Part shown: piece by piece, positions 55,188-63,757 of the stretch
Layout of the letters: each line of letters begins with the position of its first letter
How positions within the stretch are numbered: position 1 is the first letter of the stretch
Assembly (NCBI RefSeq): GCF_025847275.1
Contig: NZ_JAOZEV010000002.1
Coordinates: 409,811 to 473,810, forward strand
Direction: 5' to 3'
From: Flavobacterium frigoritolerans
GTDB lineage: Bacteria > Bacteroidota > Bacteroidia > Flavobacteriales > Flavobacteriaceae
DNA: 64,000 nt
Made by a program: the position numbers and the translations under genes
The notes under the pieces: model-generated
Seen by the model: only the letters and a program-made list of their open reading frames with translations
Told to the model about the DNA's origin: nothing
The model's database searches: none

Positions 55188-55850
55188 TTGAAAATAAATT
55201 TCGCAAACCACAGTCACCTTTCTTTTGATTTATGGCTAACATTAATAAAATCAAATCCCGAATTTAAAAGTAAAAGGAATTTATTATTCAAAGATTTTTT
55301 TGATGTAGATGCTACAATCGAAAAAGTTAATGATGTTGTACGTTATTATGATGTTTTATGCAATAATATAAACGAGAGAACAGGATTGAATATCGATACT
55401 TACGAAATTTATTACCTAATTCTTAGCGCACTAAATGTTAACATTAATGACATCGACACCACGAAATTAGAATTATTTTATAAAGAGACAGAGTTGTTAT
55501 TTTTAAAATACAAACCTGAGCTTCTTTATGCCAATATTCCACAACTTTTTAAAGAAATCACTGAACAAGAAAAGACGATTAATTTATTAAGCAATACTGC
55601 CTTTATAAAAGGAAATACGCTGAGAAAAATCCTTTCTTATTACGAATTGGATTCTTACTTTCAATTTCAGATTTATTCTGATGAAGTAGGACTCTCAAAA
55701 CCAAATAATGAAATATTTCAATTAGTATTTAACCAAGCAAATAAAATTAAACCAATAACCAAAAAAGAAATACTGCATATAGGAGATAATATTGTAGCTG
55801 ATTACAACGGAGCTATTAATTTTGGATTTGATGCACATCTATTAAAATAA
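55188..55850 (+). CDS. HAD-superfamily hydrolase-like protein in the ter island
   Basis: About 220 residues with the HAD fold. Motif I is HLSFDLWLTLIKS: the nucleophile Asp14 is present but the usual second Asp is Trp16, as in some dehalogenase-like HADs. Motif II is NLLSNTAFI, motif III SDEVGLSKPNNEIF with Lys, motif IV HIGDNIVADYNGA. It may therefore lack ordinary phosphatase acid/base chemistry. The start is uncertain: TTG at 55188 (MKINFANHSHLS) fits best, TTG at 55164 is possible, and no ATG exists. The phosphoribosyltransferase-like gene follows by 5 bp. HAD and PRTase genes are known companions of terD genes. Confidence 0.85.
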   Translation: MKINFANHSHLSFDLWLTLIKSNPEFKSKRNLLFKDFFDVDATIEKVNDVVRYYDVLCNNINERTGLNIDTYEIYYLILSALNVNINDIDTTKLELFYKETELLFLKYKPELLYANIPQLFKEITEQEKTINLLSNTAFIKGNTLRKILSYYELDSYFQFQIYSDEVGLSKPNNEIFQLVFNQANKIKPITKKEILHIGDNIVADYNGAINFGFDAHLLK

Positions 55851-55855
55851 CAAAA

Positions 55856-56662
55856 GTGAATAAAAACTATAGTTTACATAAAATTCTTGAAAAAGATAAC
55901 TGTCCATTTCAAGAAAAAGAATACAGCCGATTTAAGTTTGGAGATAAGTTTTATGCAGAGAAATTTGCAAAAGAATTATTTGATGGCTTTGTAAATGAAT
56001 ATCATGATTTACTATTATCAAATCAGGAAATTGTCATACTACCAAGTCCGTATTTATCTATCCCTACTGCTTCTAACTTCTTGTGTTATTACTTCAAGAA
56101 ACAATTAAACAGTTTTTTATTTAAAAACAACAAGAAAGCATCTATTGAATCAAAAATTTACAGAAATCAAACCTATGTTACCGATTATGGAAATTTAGAT
56201 TTCGAGGAAAGAGTAAAATTGATATCTAATGATACCTATTATATCGATAGGAATTTTATTGACGGAAAACTTTGTATTTTCGTAGATGACATTAAGATAA
56301 CAGGAAGTCATGAACATACGGTAAATAAAATACTAAATCAATATAATGTAAATGGAGATTTTATATTTCTGTATTTTGCTGAATTAACAAACAAAGAGAT
56401 TCATCCAAACATAGAAAACCATTACAATTATTATTCGGTTAAAACTGTTGAGGATATTGTAAACATTATAAATAGCGACCATTTTCAGTACAACACTAGA
56501 ATAGTGAAGTTTATACTAAGTCTTAATGAAGATGAATTTTCTTTTTTAGCAAACAATATTTCTTTAGAGAAAAGCAACGATTTATTTCATCTTGCGATAA
56601 GTAATAATTACCATCAGATTTTAGAATACAAGAACAATATTAACGTAATAAAAATAGATTAA
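55856..56662 (+). CDS. Phosphoribosyltransferase-like protein in the ter island
   Basis: A 268-residue protein starting at GTG 55856. The PRPP-binding loop typical of type I phosphoribosyltransferases is CIFVDDIKITGSHEHTV, with Asp144 and Asp145. An upstream strand-loop reads EIVILPSPYLSIPTASN. The N- and C-terminal parts (1-50 and 190-268) are not recognised; the C-terminus is helical. No nucleobase specificity can be read. It is sandwiched between the HAD-like gene (5 bp) and a terD gene (3 bp), so all are translated from one message. Its likely role is making or salvaging a nucleotide-like metabolite for the ter response. Confidence 0.82.
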   Translation: MNKNYSLHKILEKDNCPFQEKEYSRFKFGDKFYAEKFAKELFDGFVNEYHDLLLSNQEIVILPSPYLSIPTASNFLCYYFKKQLNSFLFKNNKKASIESKIYRNQTYVTDYGNLDFEERVKLISNDTYYIDRNFIDGKLCIFVDDIKITGSHEHTVNKILNQYNVNGDFIFLYFAELTNKEIHPNIENHYNYYSVKTVEDIVNIINSDHFQYNTRIVKFILSLNEDEFSFLANNISLEKSNDLFHLAISNNYHQILEYKNNINVIKID

Positions 56663-56665
56663 ACT

Positions 56666-57220
56666 ATGGCTATCAATTTACAAAAAGGGCAAAGAGAAAA
56701 CATAAATGCTCCAAAATTCACAATTGGTTTAGGATGGGATACAAACAACAGTTCAACAGGATCTGGATTTGATCTTGATGCATCTGTGTTTATATTGGGG
56801 GAGAACAAAAAAATAATTTCTGACTCACATTTTATCTTTTATAACAATTTAAAATCACCAGATGAATCTGTAATACATACTGGAGACAACTTAACCGGAG
56901 ATGGAGATGGAGATGATGAACAAATAAAAATAGACTTAACCAAAATTGATGCTTCTGTAAAAGAAATTTGCATTGTAGTAACGATTCATGATGCTGTAGC
57001 TAGAAAACAAAACTTCGGACAAGTTCGCAATTCATTCATCAGAATTGTAGATGACAGCAATAATACTGAAATGCTGAAATATGAATTAGAAGAAGATTTT
57101 TCTATAGAAACAGCAGTAGAATTTGGAAGAATATACAATAAAGACGGACAATGGAAATTTGAAGCTATTGGCGCAGGAATGAAAGGTGGATTAGAAGATT
57201 ACTTAAATAAATATAACTAA
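56666..57220 (+). CDS. terD: TerD-family protein (second canonical copy)
   Basis: A 184-residue TerD with INAPKFTIGLGWDTNNSSTG, GFDLDASVFILG, SVIHTGDNLTGDGDGDDEQ, ICIVVTIHDAVARKQNFGQV and GAGMKGGLEDYLNKYN. The acidic Ca-binding loops are intact. Its closest relative in the window is the copy at 59926-60477. It is followed 4 bp later by a divergent TerD-family gene, forming a pair repeated downstream. Confidence 0.94.
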   Translation: MAINLQKGQRENINAPKFTIGLGWDTNNSSTGSGFDLDASVFILGENKKIISDSHFIFYNNLKSPDESVIHTGDNLTGDGDGDDEQIKIDLTKIDASVKEICIVVTIHDAVARKQNFGQVRNSFIRIVDDSNNTEMLKYELEEDFSIETAVEFGRIYNKDGQWKFEAIGAGMKGGLEDYLNKYN

Positions 57221-57224
57221 GATT

Positions 57225-57833
57225 ATGGCAATTAATTTAGAAAAAGGACAACGTATCAATCTTGAGAAAAGTAATGGTACAAAATTACAAAACATTTGTG
57301 TAGGAGTAAATTGGGGTGCAATCGAAAAAAAGGGACTTTTTGGAACAAAAAAAGAACCTGTTGATCTTGATGCAAGTTGTGCCGTTTATGATGACAAAAA
57401 AAATCATATTGACTCTGTTAATTTCAGAAAACTACAATCAAACGACCAAGCTATCAAACATAGTGGTGATGATTTAACTGGAGATATTAATGGTGATGAC
57501 GGTTTAGACAATGAGGTTATTACACTAGATTTTTCTAGATTATCACCTTCTGCAAATCACGTTGCTTTTTTTATCAATAGTTTTAGAGGTCAGGATTTTA
57601 AAGATATTCCTTTTGCATCTATTCGTATCTACGAAGGAACTCCAACAAAAGTGAGCCAGGAATTTGCTCGTTATGATATCGCAAACGATACTTCTTTCTC
57701 TGGTAATGTATCTATGGTTCTTGGAGTTTTTTACAAAAGAAACGAAGAGTGGAAATTTAGTGCAATAGGCGCTCCAACAAAAGATAAAAAACTAGAAGAA
57801 ACAATTCTTACAATTCAACAAAACCACTTATAA
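57225..57833 (+). CDS. Divergent TerD-family (TerZ-like) protein
   Basis: A 202-residue TerD-fold protein of the variant with CVGVNWGAIEKKGLFGTKKE instead of GLGWD. It retains VDLDASCAVYDDKK, KHSGDDLTGDINGDDGLDNE and PFASIRIYEGTPTKVSQEFA, in place of the QNFGQVRN segment. The Ca-binding acidic loops remain. It is paralogous to the protein at 60485-61144. It is 6 bp from telA. I call it TerZ-like from the sequence variant only. Confidence 0.85.
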   Translation: MAINLEKGQRINLEKSNGTKLQNICVGVNWGAIEKKGLFGTKKEPVDLDASCAVYDDKKNHIDSVNFRKLQSNDQAIKHSGDDLTGDINGDDGLDNEVITLDFSRLSPSANHVAFFINSFRGQDFKDIPFASIRIYEGTPTKVSQEFARYDIANDTSFSGNVSMVLGVFYKRNEEWKFSAIGAPTKDKKLEETILTIQQNHL

Positions 57834-57839
57834 AATAAC

Positions 57840-58928
57840 ATGATAGATAATCAATTAGTTACACAGGAAAATCTTGCGTTAATTGACAAAGATGGAAATG
57901 TAAACTTGGCTACAATTACTGAAGCTGAAGTAAATAGTTACAAATCGATTTCAAATCAGTTAAATGAAAACGACACCAATTCTATCTTGAATTATGGTGC
58001 CGAAATTCAAAACTCTATCGCCAAACAAAGTGATACCTTCTTAACCAATGTTAGAACATATAACTCTGGAGAAGTAGGAACTTTGATTAACGATTTATTG
58101 ACAGAATTAAATTATGTAGATATTGACCAACTAGATCAAGGTCCGTTTAAACGATTTCTTTCTAAAATTCCAGTCCTTAATAAGTTAGTTACTGATGTAA
58201 AGAAATTATTTCAGCAATACGATAAAATTACTGTAAACATCGATAAGATCAGTAATAAAGTAAAAGCAGGAATGATTAACTCTGTTAAAGACAATAGTGC
58301 ACTTCAAACCATGTTTGATGGTAATGTTGGACTTATCAAAGAAATGGAAAAACACGTTATTGCAGGACAAATTCGTTTTAAAGAACTAAACGAAGAACTT
58401 GCGGTAATGGAAGCTAATACGGCACAATACCAAGATTATCAAATTTCGGACAAAAGAAATTTCATAAATCGTTTGGATAAGCGTTTGGCCGATATGAAAA
58501 TTGTTCGTTTCATTATGTTGCAATCGCTAGCGCAAATACGTGTGGTTCAAAACAACAACACCTCTATTGCCGAAAAAGCGCAATCTATCTTAACGACAAC
58601 AATGCCAGTTTGGAAAAACCAACTTACATTAGCGGTCGCTTTACAAAGACAAAAACAGAATATCGAAATTCAGCGTAAAGTATCTGAGACAACAAATACC
58701 ATTTTGCAGAAAAATGCCGAAATGCTAAAACAAAACAGCATCGAAGTAGCCAGAGAAAATGAAAATACAATTGTCTCGTTAGAAACATTGAAAATGACAA
58801 CAAAATCGTTAATCGATACGTTGACAGAAGTAAAACAAATTCATGAACAAGGTACAGAAACCAGAAGACAACTTGACGCTGGTTTACAAAGTCTTGAAAC
58901 TGAATTAAAAAAAGGTGTTATAAGCTAA
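57840..58928 (+). CDS. telA: Toxic anion resistance protein TelA
   Basis: A 362-residue helical, coiled-coil protein of the TelA/KlaA family, linked to resistance to tellurite and other toxic agents; biochemistry unknown. Recognisable text: VRTYNSGEVGTLINDLLTEL, GPFKRFLSKIPVLNKLVTDV, KRLADMKIVRFIMLQSLAQI, PVWKNQLTLAVALQRQKQNI and NTILQKNAEMLKQNS. Length is typical. It lies between the TerZ-like gene (6 bp) and an unrecognised helical-protein gene (22 bp) on the same message. Confidence 0.93.
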   Translation: MIDNQLVTQENLALIDKDGNVNLATITEAEVNSYKSISNQLNENDTNSILNYGAEIQNSIAKQSDTFLTNVRTYNSGEVGTLINDLLTELNYVDIDQLDQGPFKRFLSKIPVLNKLVTDVKKLFQQYDKITVNIDKISNKVKAGMINSVKDNSALQTMFDGNVGLIKEMEKHVIAGQIRFKELNEELAVMEANTAQYQDYQISDKRNFINRLDKRLADMKIVRFIMLQSLAQIRVVQNNNTSIAEKAQSILTTTMPVWKNQLTLAVALQRQKQNIEIQRKVSETTNTILQKNAEMLKQNSIEVARENENTIVSLETLKMTTKSLIDTLTEVKQIHEQGTETRRQLDAGLQSLETELKKGVIS

Positions 58929-58950
58929 TTGAACATAAGAAATCAATTAA

Positions 58951-59916
58951 ATGCAAGAGGAAGAGGAACGGTTCGTTCAAATAATAAAAGATAGTAACAG
59001 AAGACTTGTGATTTTAGAATTGTTAGCCAATTTCTTTAATCACAAGGACCTTGTTAATACCTTAATAAAAACAAAAATAATCCACTCTCTTTTTCAAAAC
59101 AACCGAACATTAGACATTAATAAATTAGAATTATTTCACATTCAGTTTACAAATAGTCTTATTGATTTGTTTCAAAAAATCAAGAAATCAAAAGAGCAAC
59201 AGTATCTTTTAATTACGGATGAAATATATATTAATGATGACATTGTTTCTAAATTAAAAGTCGAAATCGGAGAAGCCAAATTTGCTAAGCAAACACAAGT
59301 GCATTCTCAAAATATGTCTAAAAAAATTGAACAGCTCTATCAACTATTTGCAACAGAAAAAGAAGATTTTTTTAACTGGAATGAGATTACGATATTTTCA
59401 GATACTGTTCAATCCGAATATTATCGAGAAATAAATACAGAACAATACGAGCAACTCACTCAAATTAATACTAGTTTGTATGAAAACTCGTTTGTTAAGT
59501 TTGAAAGAAAACTTTTAGGAAGATTAAACATTCTTAAATTTAAAATTAAATTCATGTGTGGCTTAGTTTACAATAATGATATTGTCGAAGCGTATGAATT
59601 TAGAGATTCAAACGACAAATTTATTTTTATTGCTAAAGACAAATCTTTCTATTTTCTGGATCATGAAAGAGCAAAAGGAATTGATTTTTCCAAAAACCAT
59701 TCTTCCAAAGAAGAAATTGTAATGGAATTAACAGCTAAAAATGCCGATTTAAAATTAGAGCTTAGTACAATAAAAACAATACTACCAGATACAGTTCAAG
59801 AAGTATTAAAAGAGTATCTGGACAAAATTTCATCTGTAGATTTTCTTGATGAGTTGCAAAATGTAGATGAACAGACCAATATTTTAAAAACAATGTTAAA
59901 TATTAATATTAATTAA
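58951..59916 (+). CDS. Unrecognised helical protein in the ter island
   Basis: A 321-residue soluble protein that I cannot assign. It is Glu/Lys/Asn-rich and largely helical: residues 1-75 (MQEEEERFVQIIKDSNRRLV), a charged middle (80-190), a short beta-like part (VEAYEFRDSNDKFIFIAKDK, about 210-240) and a C-terminal coiled coil (ELTAKNADLKLELSTIKTIL). No signal peptide or membrane helix. It lies between telA (22 bp) and the third terD (9 bp), so it is probably a working member of the island; a partner of TelA is one guess. Confidence 0.7.
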   Translation: MQEEEERFVQIIKDSNRRLVILELLANFFNHKDLVNTLIKTKIIHSLFQNNRTLDINKLELFHIQFTNSLIDLFQKIKKSKEQQYLLITDEIYINDDIVSKLKVEIGEAKFAKQTQVHSQNMSKKIEQLYQLFATEKEDFFNWNEITIFSDTVQSEYYREINTEQYEQLTQINTSLYENSFVKFERKLLGRLNILKFKIKFMCGLVYNNDIVEAYEFRDSNDKFIFIAKDKSFYFLDHERAKGIDFSKNHSSKEEIVMELTAKNADLKLELSTIKTILPDTVQEVLKEYLDKISSVDFLDELQNVDEQTNILKTMLNININ

Positions 59917-59925
59917 GAACATAGA

Positions 59926-60477
59926 ATGGCAATTAATTTAGAAAAAGGACAAAGACAAAGCATCGACGCTCCTAAGTTTACTGTAGGATTAGGATGGGAT
60001 AGTAATTCTAGCAGTACTGGAGAAGGTTTTGACTTAGATGCATCAATATTTTTAATTGGAGCAAATGGTAAAATTCCTAGCGACAATCATTTTGTTTATT
60101 ACAATAACTTAAAATCACCTGATCAGGCAGTAATTCATACTGGAGACAATTTAACTGGCGCTGGTGATGGAGACGATGAAAAAATACAAATCGACTTATC
60201 AAAAATAGCTCCTGAGGTTAACGAAATATCGTTTGTTGTTACAATACATCATGCCGATACAAGAAGACAAAACTTTGGTCAAATACGTAATTCATTTATC
60301 AGAATAGTAGATCAATCGAATGTAGAATTAGTAAAATACGAACTAGACGAAGATTTCTCTATAGAAACTGCTGTAGAATTTGGAAGAATTTACAAAAGAA
60401 ACGAAGAGTGGAAATTTGAAGCTGTAGGTATTGGAATGAAAGGTGGTCTTCAGGATTATTTAAACAAATACAATTAA
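59926..60477 (+). CDS. terD: TerD-family protein (third canonical copy)
   Basis: A 183-residue TerD: APKFTVGLGWDSNSSSTGEG, FDLDASIFLIGAN, VIHTGDNLTGAGDGDDEKI, TRRQNFGQIRNSFIRIVDQS and GIGMKGGLQDYLNKYN. It is highly similar to the copy at 56666-57220, including the C-terminal YLNKYN, and like it is followed within 7 bp by a divergent TerD-family gene. Confidence 0.94.
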   Translation: MAINLEKGQRQSIDAPKFTVGLGWDSNSSSTGEGFDLDASIFLIGANGKIPSDNHFVYYNNLKSPDQAVIHTGDNLTGAGDGDDEKIQIDLSKIAPEVNEISFVVTIHHADTRRQNFGQIRNSFIRIVDQSNVELVKYELDEDFSIETAVEFGRIYKRNEEWKFEAVGIGMKGGLQDYLNKYN

Positions 60478-60484
60478 AAAACAG

Positions 60485-61144
60485 ATGGCAATTAATTTAA
60501 CCAAAGGGCAAAAAATTGATTTAAGAAAATCAAGCGGAGAATCATTAACCAGCTTTTGTGTTGGTGTAAACTGGGGAGCAATAGAAACCAAAGGGTTCTT
60601 AGGTTTATCAAAAAACGTAAAAGACGTTGACCTTGATTTGAGCTGCATATTAATAGACAATCAAAATAAACTTTGCGATCATTTATATTCTCCATTATAC
60701 CGACTTGAAGCTTTACAACAATTTGGGTTAACCAAAGGTAAATTATTAAGCAACGATGGCGCATTAAAACATACAGGAGATGATCTTGCAGGTGATAAAG
60801 GTGGCGATGATGGTTTGGATAATGAAATCATAACCGTAGATTTGTCAAAAATTGATGCAAAAGTTACCCAGATATTTTTCTTTTTGAATAATGCTGGAAA
60901 AGAAGACTTTTCGCAAATACCGTATGCCAAAATAAGAATGTACGAAGGAACACCAACAAAAGTAATTTCCGAGTTCGCATCATATAACGTTTCTGCAGAT
61001 AGACAATACACAAACAAACGTTCTATCATCATGGGGAAATTATATAAACGTGATAACGAATGGAAATTTAGTGCTATTGGTGACCCAACCGAAGATAGTT
61101 TCTTGGGACAAACAGCTCAAAGAATACTTCAATCGTATCTATAA
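60485..61144 (+). CDS. Divergent TerD-family (TerZ-like) protein, second copy
   Basis: A 219-residue paralogue of the protein at 57225-57833: SFCVGVNWGAIETKGFLGLS, DLDLSCILIDNQN, KHTGDDLAGDKGGDDGLDNE and YAKIRMYEGTPTKVISEFAS. It has an extra segment of about 16 residues (SPLYRLEALQQFGLTKGKLL) before the acidic loop. It is the last short-spaced gene; terC follows after a 216-bp gap. Confidence 0.85.
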   Translation: MAINLTKGQKIDLRKSSGESLTSFCVGVNWGAIETKGFLGLSKNVKDVDLDLSCILIDNQNKLCDHLYSPLYRLEALQQFGLTKGKLLSNDGALKHTGDDLAGDKGGDDGLDNEIITVDLSKIDAKVTQIFFFLNNAGKEDFSQIPYAKIRMYEGTPTKVISEFASYNVSADRQYTNKRSIIMGKLYKRDNEWKFSAIGDPTEDSFLGQTAQRILQSYL

Positions 61145-61360
61145 TTCATTTTGCGTGTAATTTTAAAAAAAAAGAAAACAAAAAGAAATTCATTTCTTTA
61201 ACGTAGCTAGCTATGTGCATGTAAAATAAGTGGAGCGCCTATTTTGAGAGTACAAAACTTATGTTTCTATGCGTTAAAATAAATTACAGCCAATGAGTTA
61301 TCTATAATAAAGAAACAAATAAATCTAAATAAATAATAAATTTCAACTTAATAAACAATA

Positions 61361-62359
61361 ATGAACGAACATCCCATTTTCTCAGAACATCCTGGATTAA
61401 TAGCAATATTTGCAATCGCAGTAGTTATAATGCTATTACTAGATTTAGGTATCTTCAACAAAAAAAGTCATGTCGTAACCAATAAAGAAGCTATATCCTG
61501 GTCATTAGTATGGATCAGTTTAGCAATGGGTTTCAGTGGTTTAGTTTACTATTACGCAGGTTCTGCTAAATTTTACGAATTTCAATCAGCATATTGGATC
61601 GAGAAAGCACTTTCTGTAGATAACCTTTTTGTGTTTATCCTAGTATTCAAATTTTTTGATGTACCAAATACCAACAAACATAAAGTCTTATTTTGGGGTA
61701 TTATAGGAGCATTAGTCCTAAGAGCAATATTTATATTCTCTGGCGCTTTTTTAATCGAATTAACCTATTTAAACAAGCTTTTAAGCCTAGTTGGTGTAGA
61801 AGGATTTAAATACGATATTAACCTAATCATGACAGCCTTTGGATTATTCTTAGTTTATGCAGGAATAAAATCATGGTCTGCAGGAAATGAGGACGAAGAC
61901 GAAGATTACAACAATACAAGAGGAGCCAAATTAATTAGAAAATTCTTTAGCGTAAGCGATAAGTATGACGGAGATAAATTCTTTACATACGAAAACGGGA
62001 AAAAACTAGCAACACCTCTTTTGGTTGTTGTAGCAGTTATAGAATTTACCGATTTACTTTTTGCAGTAGATTCAATCCCTGCGATTTTTGCAATCTCTAA
62101 TGATCCGTTTATTCTTTATACATCAAACATTTTTGCAATATTAGGTTTAAGAGCATTGTTCTTTTTACTTGATAATTTCATCCACTTGTTTAGCAAATTA
62201 CAATATGGTTTGGCAATAATTCTTGCTTTTATCGGGGTTAAGATGATTATTTCTCCATTCTATCATATAGAATCTCTTTATTCATTAATTGTTATTGCAG
62301 GTGTTTTAATAATATCTGTATTATTATCGGTTATGTTTCCAGAAGCAAAGGAAGAATAA
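61361..62359 (+). CDS. terC: TerC-family integral membrane protein
   Basis: A 332-residue protein with about nine membrane helices. Conserved polar positions inside helices are present: LLLDLGIFNKKSHVVTNKEA, WIEKALSVDNLFVFILVFKF and IEFTDLLFAVDSIPAIFAIS, the paired acidic motifs of TerC. The family takes part in tellurite resistance and metal (notably Mn2+) export, and TerC is thought to anchor ter complexes at the membrane. A charged loop NEDEDEDYNNTRG sits near residue 178. The 216-bp gap suggests its own promoter. A terminator follows. Confidence 0.94.
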   Translation: MNEHPIFSEHPGLIAIFAIAVVIMLLLDLGIFNKKSHVVTNKEAISWSLVWISLAMGFSGLVYYYAGSAKFYEFQSAYWIEKALSVDNLFVFILVFKFFDVPNTNKHKVLFWGIIGALVLRAIFIFSGAFLIELTYLNKLLSLVGVEGFKYDINLIMTAFGLFLVYAGIKSWSAGNEDEDEDYNNTRGAKLIRKFFSVSDKYDGDKFFTYENGKKLATPLLVVVAVIEFTDLLFAVDSIPAIFAISNDPFILYTSNIFAILGLRALFFLLDNFIHLFSKLQYGLAIILAFIGVKMIISPFYHIESLYSLIVIAGVLIISVLLSVMFPEAKEE

Positions 62360-62380
62360 AACCAATATTTTAAATACTAA

Positions 62381-62407
62381 AAAAGACCTCAATTGAGGTC
62401 TTTTTTT
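62381..62407 (+). terminator. Rho-independent terminator after terC
   Basis: AAAGACCTCAATTGAGGTCT is a near-perfect palindromic stem followed by seven Ts. It closes the ter island. Confidence 0.9.
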
Positions 62408-62593
62408 ATGTCTTATAGTTTCGATTTAAAGATGCTTATTAAACAAATAACATTAACCTTTTATAATTGATAAGCCATTTTGTATAAGGAAATATAAAAT
62501 AGAATTGAACTCATATATGCCTCCAATTACAAAATAACTTTTATGAGTTTTGCTACTATAATATTTTCATAGTCCTTCATAAACTTTTAAATC

Positions 62594-62812
62594 ATGAGCG
62601 AAAACAAACTTTCAAAAGAAACAGAAATTAGGTTAACAGATTTTTTCAATAAATCAATTGACCCTAAAAGCATGGCAAAAGCAATACGCCAAGTAAACCA
62701 CACACTTTCTTTATCCTTAATGAGAGGATCTGAAATAAAAGACATTGAAGATGATTTTTATTGGCTCAATAAATTAGCCGAAGCTCTAGATCCTTATTTG
62801 GATGTGGAGTGA
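62594..62812 (+). CDS. Small hypothetical protein
   Basis: A 72-residue soluble protein (KETEIRLTDFFNKSIDPKSM, QVNHTLSLSLMRGSEIKDIE, DDFYWLNKLAEALDPYLDVE), helical and acidic, without recognised family. It has a natural ATG, a Phe/Tyr-rich C-terminal helix and codon use like its neighbours, so it is probably real. It stands alone between the ter terminator and a repeat. Confidence 0.65.
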   Translation: MSENKLSKETEIRLTDFFNKSIDPKSMAKAIRQVNHTLSLSLMRGSEIKDIEDDFYWLNKLAEALDPYLDVE

Positions 62813-63136
62813 AACTATCCGTTTACACACAAACCAACCGTAAACTTGTCAAGCTGAGCGGAGTCGAAGCCTCGCTAGTAACTCGACAATCAGGAAACCT
62901 TTGTGTTAGTTTCTTATGGAGACCCTTCGACTCCGCTCAGGGTGACAATATTGGGCAGAAAATCGTAATAGATACATTTTGGCTAAAGCCTTTTTTACTA
63001 CTCCATTATAAACCTCCAGCTAAAGCAGGAGCCAATTCAAAAAAACTGTTGAAGTCAGGTTCAAAACATTTGCAAACTTGCCATTTTGAGGAACGAAGAA
63101 TCACATACAGCAGCTTAACAATCTGAAAATATTATA
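62813..63136. other. 324-bp intergenic region with palindromic repeat
   Basis: An open frame of 105 codons spans 62809-63126 but its product is compositionally random and it runs through a palindromic repeat (62846-62948). I treat the region as non-coding. The segment CCTCCAGCTAAAGCAGGAG near 63012 forms another small hairpin. Confidence 0.65.
62846..62948. repeat. Inverted repeat with CTTCGACTCCGCTCAG arms
   Basis: The left arm TTGTC-AAG-CTGAGCGGAGTCGAAG (62846-62869) and the right arm CTTCGACTCCGCTCAG-GGT-GACAA (62925-62948) are inverted, 21 of 24 positions complementary, 55 bp apart. Arms with CTTCGACTCCGCTCAG are a well-known interspersed element of Bacteroidota genomes. GC content is clearly above the surroundings. 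Confidence 0.8.
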
Positions 63137-63757
63137 TTAGTTTACCATTCTTTGCTTCTCCATCTTTTTTACAATTAGCAAGGCAACCAATAAATTGGGC
63201 ACCCAACAGAGCCAAGCAACTATTTTATATGCAGTCATAAATTCATTAAAAAGAATAACTAAAATCGGAAGCCAAATTCTAAGAGTAACCGCAGCAAAAC
63301 ATAAAGCATAACTGTAAATCATCATTTTTTTGTGGCTATTAATCATTCCTTTTTTAATGTCAAGATAAGCTCTTAGAGTTGTATAAAACCATAAAACACC
63401 TAAACAAGTAAATCCCAAAGCTGTAGTGAGTCCCCCAGTTGCATAAAAAGCAACGTATAAACTTGCCAAGGCACTTAATATTGATGAAATTACATAAACC
63501 TTACCTATTTGTCTATGCAATATTATTCTTCTTGTTCTCATTTTTGGGCTAAATTGTACCCATCCGATAAGTAACGCAAGTCCTCCTAAAACTATGTGAA
63601 TATAAAATGCATAGTTCCAAAAAATACTATTCAATAATTCATCACTTTTTGAACTTAGCAACCCGAAATTTTTCTCTAATAAAAAATAAAGAATCGGATA
63701 CAGCCCAATAATTATTGCAAAAGTTGCAAATAATACCCAAAGTGTTTTTTTAGCCAT
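63137..63757 (-). CDS. DUF2306-type integral membrane protein
   Basis: A 206-residue protein with six or seven membrane helices. Text such as YAFYIHIVLGGLALLIGWVQ, RTRRIILHRQIGKVYVISSI with the conserved His/Gly and INSHKKMMIYSYALCFAAVT matches DUF2306. Histidines at the helix ends (H54, H80, H141 approximately) are typical and could bind haem or metal, but the function is not known. Encoded alone on the minus strand. The last 243 bp of the window upstream hold nothing I can identify. Confidence 0.82.
   Translation of the reverse strand: MAKKTLWVLFATFAIIIGLYPILYFLLEKNFGLLSSKSDELLNSIFWNYAFYIHIVLGGLALLIGWVQFSPKMRTRRIILHRQIGKVYVISSILSALASLYVAFYATGGLTTALGFTCLGVLWFYTTLRAYLDIKKGMINSHKKMMIYSYALCFAAVTLRIWLPILVILFNEFMTAYKIVAWLCWVPNLLVALLIVKKMEKQRMVN

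Noticed and set aside
62809..63126. 105-codon open frame on the plus strand
   Set aside because: It runs through the CTTCGACTCCGCTCAG inverted repeat and gives a random-looking product.
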